From: JAAZNV01 sp035358315
GTDB taxonomy: Bacteria; Patescibacteriota; WWE3; UBA101185; UBA10185
Length of the DNA stretch: 6,052 nt
Direction: 5' to 3'
Assembly (NCBI GenBank): GCA_035358315.1
Contig: DAOPPB010000026.1
Coordinates: 1-6,052 of the forward strand
Notes under the pieces: generated by a model
The model's database searches: none
Seen by the model: only the letters and a program-made list of their open reading frames with translations
What the model was told of the DNA's origin: nothing
Part shown: positions 5,209 to 6,052 of the stretch, piece after piece
Numbering within the stretch: position 1 is the stretch's first letter
Layout: the number at the start of each line of letters is the position of its first letter
Position numbers and translations under genes: made by a program

Positions 5209-6052
5209 ATGAAAAACATGCAGGCGGCGTTATTTATTTACCTTTTCATAATCGGTCTTTTTGTGGGTTCTTTTTTAAATCTTGTTTCCGACCGTCTTCC
5301 GAATGGAAAAAAATTTGTTTTCGGTCGCTCAAAGTGTGATTTCTGCCACGAAACACTAAAGCCAAAAAATCTCATTCCGATATTCTCTTTTGTTTTTCAG
5401 AAAGGAAGGTGTTCTTTCTGTCATAAAAAATTATCTCTCTTCTACCCTCTATCGGAGTTTATGACCGGGGTTTCTTTTGTGTTGGCAGGTCACTTGTCCG
5501 AATTTGTTTATAATCCGAATGTCCAAAGCACTATTTTACTTTCTTATTACATTGTAGTTTTTGGTTTTTTCATAACTATTTTTCTTACAGATGTTAAGTA
5601 TTATCTAATACCTGATTCTATCGTTATCCCCGCGATTGTTTTCGTTTTTTTGTCTTCTGTGCTTTTTAGGGTTTTTGACCTGGTTGATTTAAAAAGAAAC
5701 TTAGCCGCAGATGAGCTCGGAGTTTATTTGCTGAGAACGGATTATTTTAATAACCACATTTTTTATTCATTAAAGGAATTTGGATTCGTTCTTTTAGGCG
5801 CCATCGCTATCTCATTATTTTTTCTTTTTCTCATTTTCATTACGAAAGGAAGAGGCATGGGTTTCGGAGATGTAAAATTGGGTTTTCTGATAGGACTTGT
5901 CAACGGTTTTCCCTTTGGAATTTTTTCAATTTTTTTAGGTTTCATCATAGGAGCGGTTTATAGTCTTTTGCTTATGCTTATGAAAAAAAAGACGATAAAA
6001 GATACTATACCCTTCGGTCCTTTTCTTATTATCGGAAGTGTTATTACTCTTT
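5209..6052 (+). CDS. pilD: PilD, prepilin peptidase (family A24), cut by right edge
   Basis: Membrane aspartyl protease that removes the pilin leader after Gly and, in bifunctional members, methylates the new N-terminal Phe. The frame is open to the edge: 281 residues are visible. Visible: first membrane helix ending GLFVGSFLNLVSDRLP (16-31, the usual N-terminal motif); zinc-binding C-x2-C-x21-C-x2-C (Cys43, 46, 68, 71), the PilD spacing usually linked to methyltransferase-competent enzymes; YPLSEF (79-84); first catalytic Asp128 in TDVKYYLIPD; second catalytic Asp221 in GMGFGDVKLG (216-225); and the C-terminal motif IPFGPFL (267-273). About six or seven membrane helices are seen, so only a few to about 20 residues should be missing. 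Odd: the two catalytic Asp are 93 residues apart, with a polar loop at about 154-191, longer than in proteobacterial PilD. An in-frame stop at 5200-5202 limits the start to 5209 or 5218. The likely substrate is the prepilin encoded at 3949-4443. Confidence 0.94.
   Translation, partial: MKNMQAALFIYLFIIGLFVGSFLNLVSDRLPNGKKFVFGRSKCDFCHETLKPKNLIPIFSFVFQKGRCSFCHKKLSLFYPLSEFMTGVSFVLAGHLSEFVYNPNVQSTILLSYYIVVFGFFITIFLTDVKYYLIPDSIVIPAIVFVFLSSVLFRVFDLVDLKRNLAADELGVYLLRTDYFNNHIFYSLKEFGFVLLGAIAISLFFLFLIFITKGRGMGFGDVKLGFLIGLVNGFPFGIFSIFLGFIIGAVYSLLLMLMKKKTIKDTIPFGPFLIIGSVITL

Overview
The window reads as a compact type IV pilus (T4P) locus from an AT-rich bacterium, most likely a member of the Candidate Phyla Radiation (Patescibacteria). 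That placement is inferred from protein style: the PilB/PilT/PilC sequences, the short FTLIE pilin with an RDSTRLSDMDTL-type segment, and the RNHCP-domain neighbour. It does not come from a marker gene. TGA acts as a normal stop at the end of pilB, directly after a typical PilB C-terminus, so there is no sign of the UGA-to-glycine code of Gracilibacteria or Absconditabacteria (SR1).

Layout: a plus-strand run carries pilB (cut by the left edge, 2-1528), pilT (1595-2659), pilC (2662-3864) and a pilin gene (3949-4443). pilT and pilC are 2 bases apart. The pilin gene has its own strong Shine-Dalgarno site and a good candidate promoter overlapping the end of pilC. A 15-bp GC-rich hairpin (4525-4557) closes the run. 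It also serves a convergent minus-strand gene (4569-5063) for an RNHCP-family zinc-ribbon protein. Divergent from that gene, a plus-strand prepilin peptidase gene, pilD (5209 onward), runs off the right edge with nearly all of the protein present.

How they work together: PilD removes the leader of the prepilin and normally N-methylates the new N-terminus. PilC is the inner-membrane platform, PilB the extension ATPase and PilT the retraction ATPase. The window therefore holds the motor, platform, major subunit and processing enzyme of a dynamic pilus. No alignment proteins (PilM/N/O/P) or secretin (PilQ) lie here, which fits a reduced or monoderm-type machine, although they could be encoded elsewhere.

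I see no strong evidence of a wholly new system. The points most worth a second look are: the RNHCP gene set between pilin and pilD; -10-like boxes 5-6 bases before the ATG of both divergent genes, suggesting leaderless transcripts; an enlarged loop between the two catalytic aspartates of PilD; and departures from usual PilT motifs. No gap between genes exceeds about 145 bases. I found no tRNA, rRNA, CRISPR array or insertion sequence.
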